Of a stretch of 6,828 nt of DNA, positions 6,278 through 6,828 are shown piece by piece. Below the pieces are notes generated by a model that made no database searches, had not been told where the DNA came from, and saw nothing but the letters and a program-made list of their open reading frames with translations. The translations under genes and the position numbers were made by a program. The stretch's first letter is position 1, and every line of letters begins with the position of its first letter. Origin of the DNA: Kordiimonadaceae bacterium (GTDB lineage: Bacteria; Pseudomonadota; Alphaproteobacteria; Sphingomonadales; Kordiimonadaceae); assembly GCA_014238195.1 (NCBI GenBank), contig JABABO010000389.1, positions 1 to 6,828 of the forward strand. Reading direction: 5' to 3'.

Positions 6278-6332
6278 CCTGCACAAAATTTATGTTTTGC
6301 TTGTTGCAGGTACTGGAAACCCGCCCTATGAT
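6278..6332 (+). promoter_or_regulatory. divergent tpiA/foldase region: inverted repeat and candidate foldase promoter
   Basis: The 209-bp divergent region (6184-6392) contains an imperfect inverted repeat. CCTGCACAA (6278-6286) matches TTG-T-TGCAGG (6301-6310), which is 9 bp with one bulged T. Its right arm overlaps TTGCAG (6304-6309), a poor -35. This is followed after 17 bases by TATGAT (6327-6332, five of six), a plausible -10 for the plus-strand gene 60 bases further on. The overlap suggests an operator. No other gene is supported in this region. Confidence 0.35.
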
Positions 6333-6392
6333 GCGCCAAACGATTTGGCAGCTTTATGCCTTTATACTCATAAGATATTGGGAGCATAGCTG

Positions 6393-6707
6393 ATGCTACT
6401 TAAATTACGTGGTGGATTAGATCACTTCTTAGTAACAATCCTTTTAGGCGTGTTGATTGCTGCCTTTGCAATTTGGGGTGTGGGTCCTGGTATGCTTAAT
6501 AGCGCTACAAACACTGTCGCCACAGTTGGCAGCACTGATGTACCCACAGCGAAATACGTTAATGCCGTACAGCGGCGGGCACAGAACCTACAACAGCAGT
6601 TTGGTGGCCAGTTTGATACGGCCCAAATCATTAATCTGATGCGGATTGATCAGCAAATATTAAATCAAATGGTTGCCGAAGCTGCTGTGAAGGAACATCG
6701 CGCCTGA
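6393..6707 (+). CDS. SurA_N/PpiD-type periplasmic foldase, N-terminal fragment
   Basis: This is the start of a membrane-anchored peptidyl-prolyl isomerase-like chaperone, a family that helps exported proteins fold at the outer face of the inner membrane. The 104 residues have a basic N-terminus (MLLKLRGG), one transmembrane anchor at about 11-29 (FLVTILLGVLIAAFAIWGV), then the SurA_N-like helical region with VATVGSTDV (42-50) and RIDQQILNQMVAEAAV (84-99). The ATG has GGGAG 8 bases upstream. Relatives are usually about 600 residues with a parvulin domain, so this is truncated. The TGA at 6705-6707 sits where composition switches abruptly to high G+C, so the stop is probably a junction artefact rather than a natural end. 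Similarity is clear up to about residue 100; the last few residues may not belong. Its place divergent from tpiA fits the alphaproteobacterial pattern. Confidence 0.85.
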   Translation: MLLKLRGGLDHFLVTILLGVLIAAFAIWGVGPGMLNSATNTVATVGSTDVPTAKYVNAVQRRAQNLQQQFGGQFDTAQIINLMRIDQQILNQMVAEAAVKEHRA

Positions 6708-6828
6708 GTTGTGGTTCAGCGTACCGCCGAAGGCGGTGGGCGGCCCGCGTTAGTCCGGACGCGTACCGCTTGGGCCGGGAGGGTGAAAGAGACCGAGCTG
6801 GGCGATCGAGATGTCGACCGCATCGACG
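6708..6828. other. high-GC terminal segment of foreign composition
   Basis: Positions 6721-6828 contain 75 G or C out of 108 by hand count (about 69%), against roughly 43% by eye in the rest. The switch falls within about 6695-6720. The segment holds a 6-bp hairpin (ACCGCC-GAA-GGCGGT, 6723-6737). It does not continue the SurA_N protein in any frame I can recognise. A join to DNA of another organism is the simplest explanation; a real insertion or rearrangement is the alternative. Confidence 0.75.
6750..6828 (-). CDS. possible 3' end of an unknown gene in the high-GC segment
   Basis: On the minus strand a frame enters from the right edge and stops at TAA (6752-6750), giving 25 residues that include DAVDISIAQLGLFHPPGP. 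Codons end mostly in G or C, as in a high-GC gene, and the 6-bp hairpin follows 13 bases later, as a weak terminator might. I do not recognise the product. A plus-strand frame is also open from 6708 to the edge, so this call is weak. Confidence 0.22.
   Translation of the reverse strand, partial: VDAVDISIAQLGLFHPPGPSGTRPD

Noticed and set aside
6216..6389. 57-codon plus-strand frame ending 3 bp before the foldase start
   Set aside because: It has no ribosome binding site, no recognisable domain, and it overlaps the candidate promoter and inverted repeat. The frame is also open back into tpiA antisense, which suggests chance.
6705..6707. TGA as a selenocysteine or read-through codon, since the frame stays open to the window end
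   Set aside because: The sequence after it has a different composition and does not resemble the SurA_N/PpiD family; high-GC DNA often has open frames by chance.

Overview
The window is a piece of an AT-rich alphaproteobacterial chromosome. The minus strand carries, in transcription order, tpiA, secG, pyrG, an unrecognised exported-protein gene, eno and an ftsB-like division gene. A SurA_N/PpiD-type foldase gene diverges from tpiA. The order tpiA-secG-pyrG-(kdsA)-eno-ftsB-(pdhA), with the foldase gene divergent from tpiA, is a familiar alphaproteobacterial arrangement. The form of the FtsB-like protein, with its conserved DPDMLEQQ...HPDE C-terminus, supports the same assignment. By eye the G+C is low, in the low-to-mid 40s per cent, so a marine or other streamlined alphaproteobacterium is plausible. 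No species is assigned.

Layout. Positions 1-214 hold only a possible start of a minus-strand membrane protein running off the left edge; pdhA, often found here, is not visible. ftsB (215-547) and eno (614-1885) are 66 bp apart. That gap holds four GANTC sites, the target of the cell-cycle methylase CcrM, in 50 bp. Upstream of eno is a 183-bp leader with two adjacent inverted repeats. The 334-residue exported protein (2069-3073) sits where kdsA is often found. pyrG (3148-4779) ends in an intrinsic terminator and has its own candidate promoter, whose upstream part lies in a 9-bp inverted repeat. secG (4942-5262) ends in a second terminator that shares a 13-base stretch with the first. A perfect 21-bp tandem duplication lies between secG and tpiA (5434-6183). 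The divergent region 6184-6392 holds an imperfect inverted repeat and a candidate promoter for the foldase gene.

The genes serve core functions: glycolysis (TpiA, Eno), CTP synthesis (PyrG), protein export (SecG), periplasmic folding (SurA_N protein) and division (FtsB). All key catalytic residues checked in Eno, PyrG and TpiA are present.

The right end is odd. The foldase gene stops after 104 codons, although relatives are several hundred residues long. From about position 6707 the composition jumps to about 69% G+C (75 of the last 108 bases, counted by hand). This most likely marks a chimeric contig end, with a recent insertion or rearrangement as the alternative. I see no clear previously undescribed multi-gene system. 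The signals most worth checking are the GANTC cluster before ftsB, the unknown exported protein, and the compositional break.
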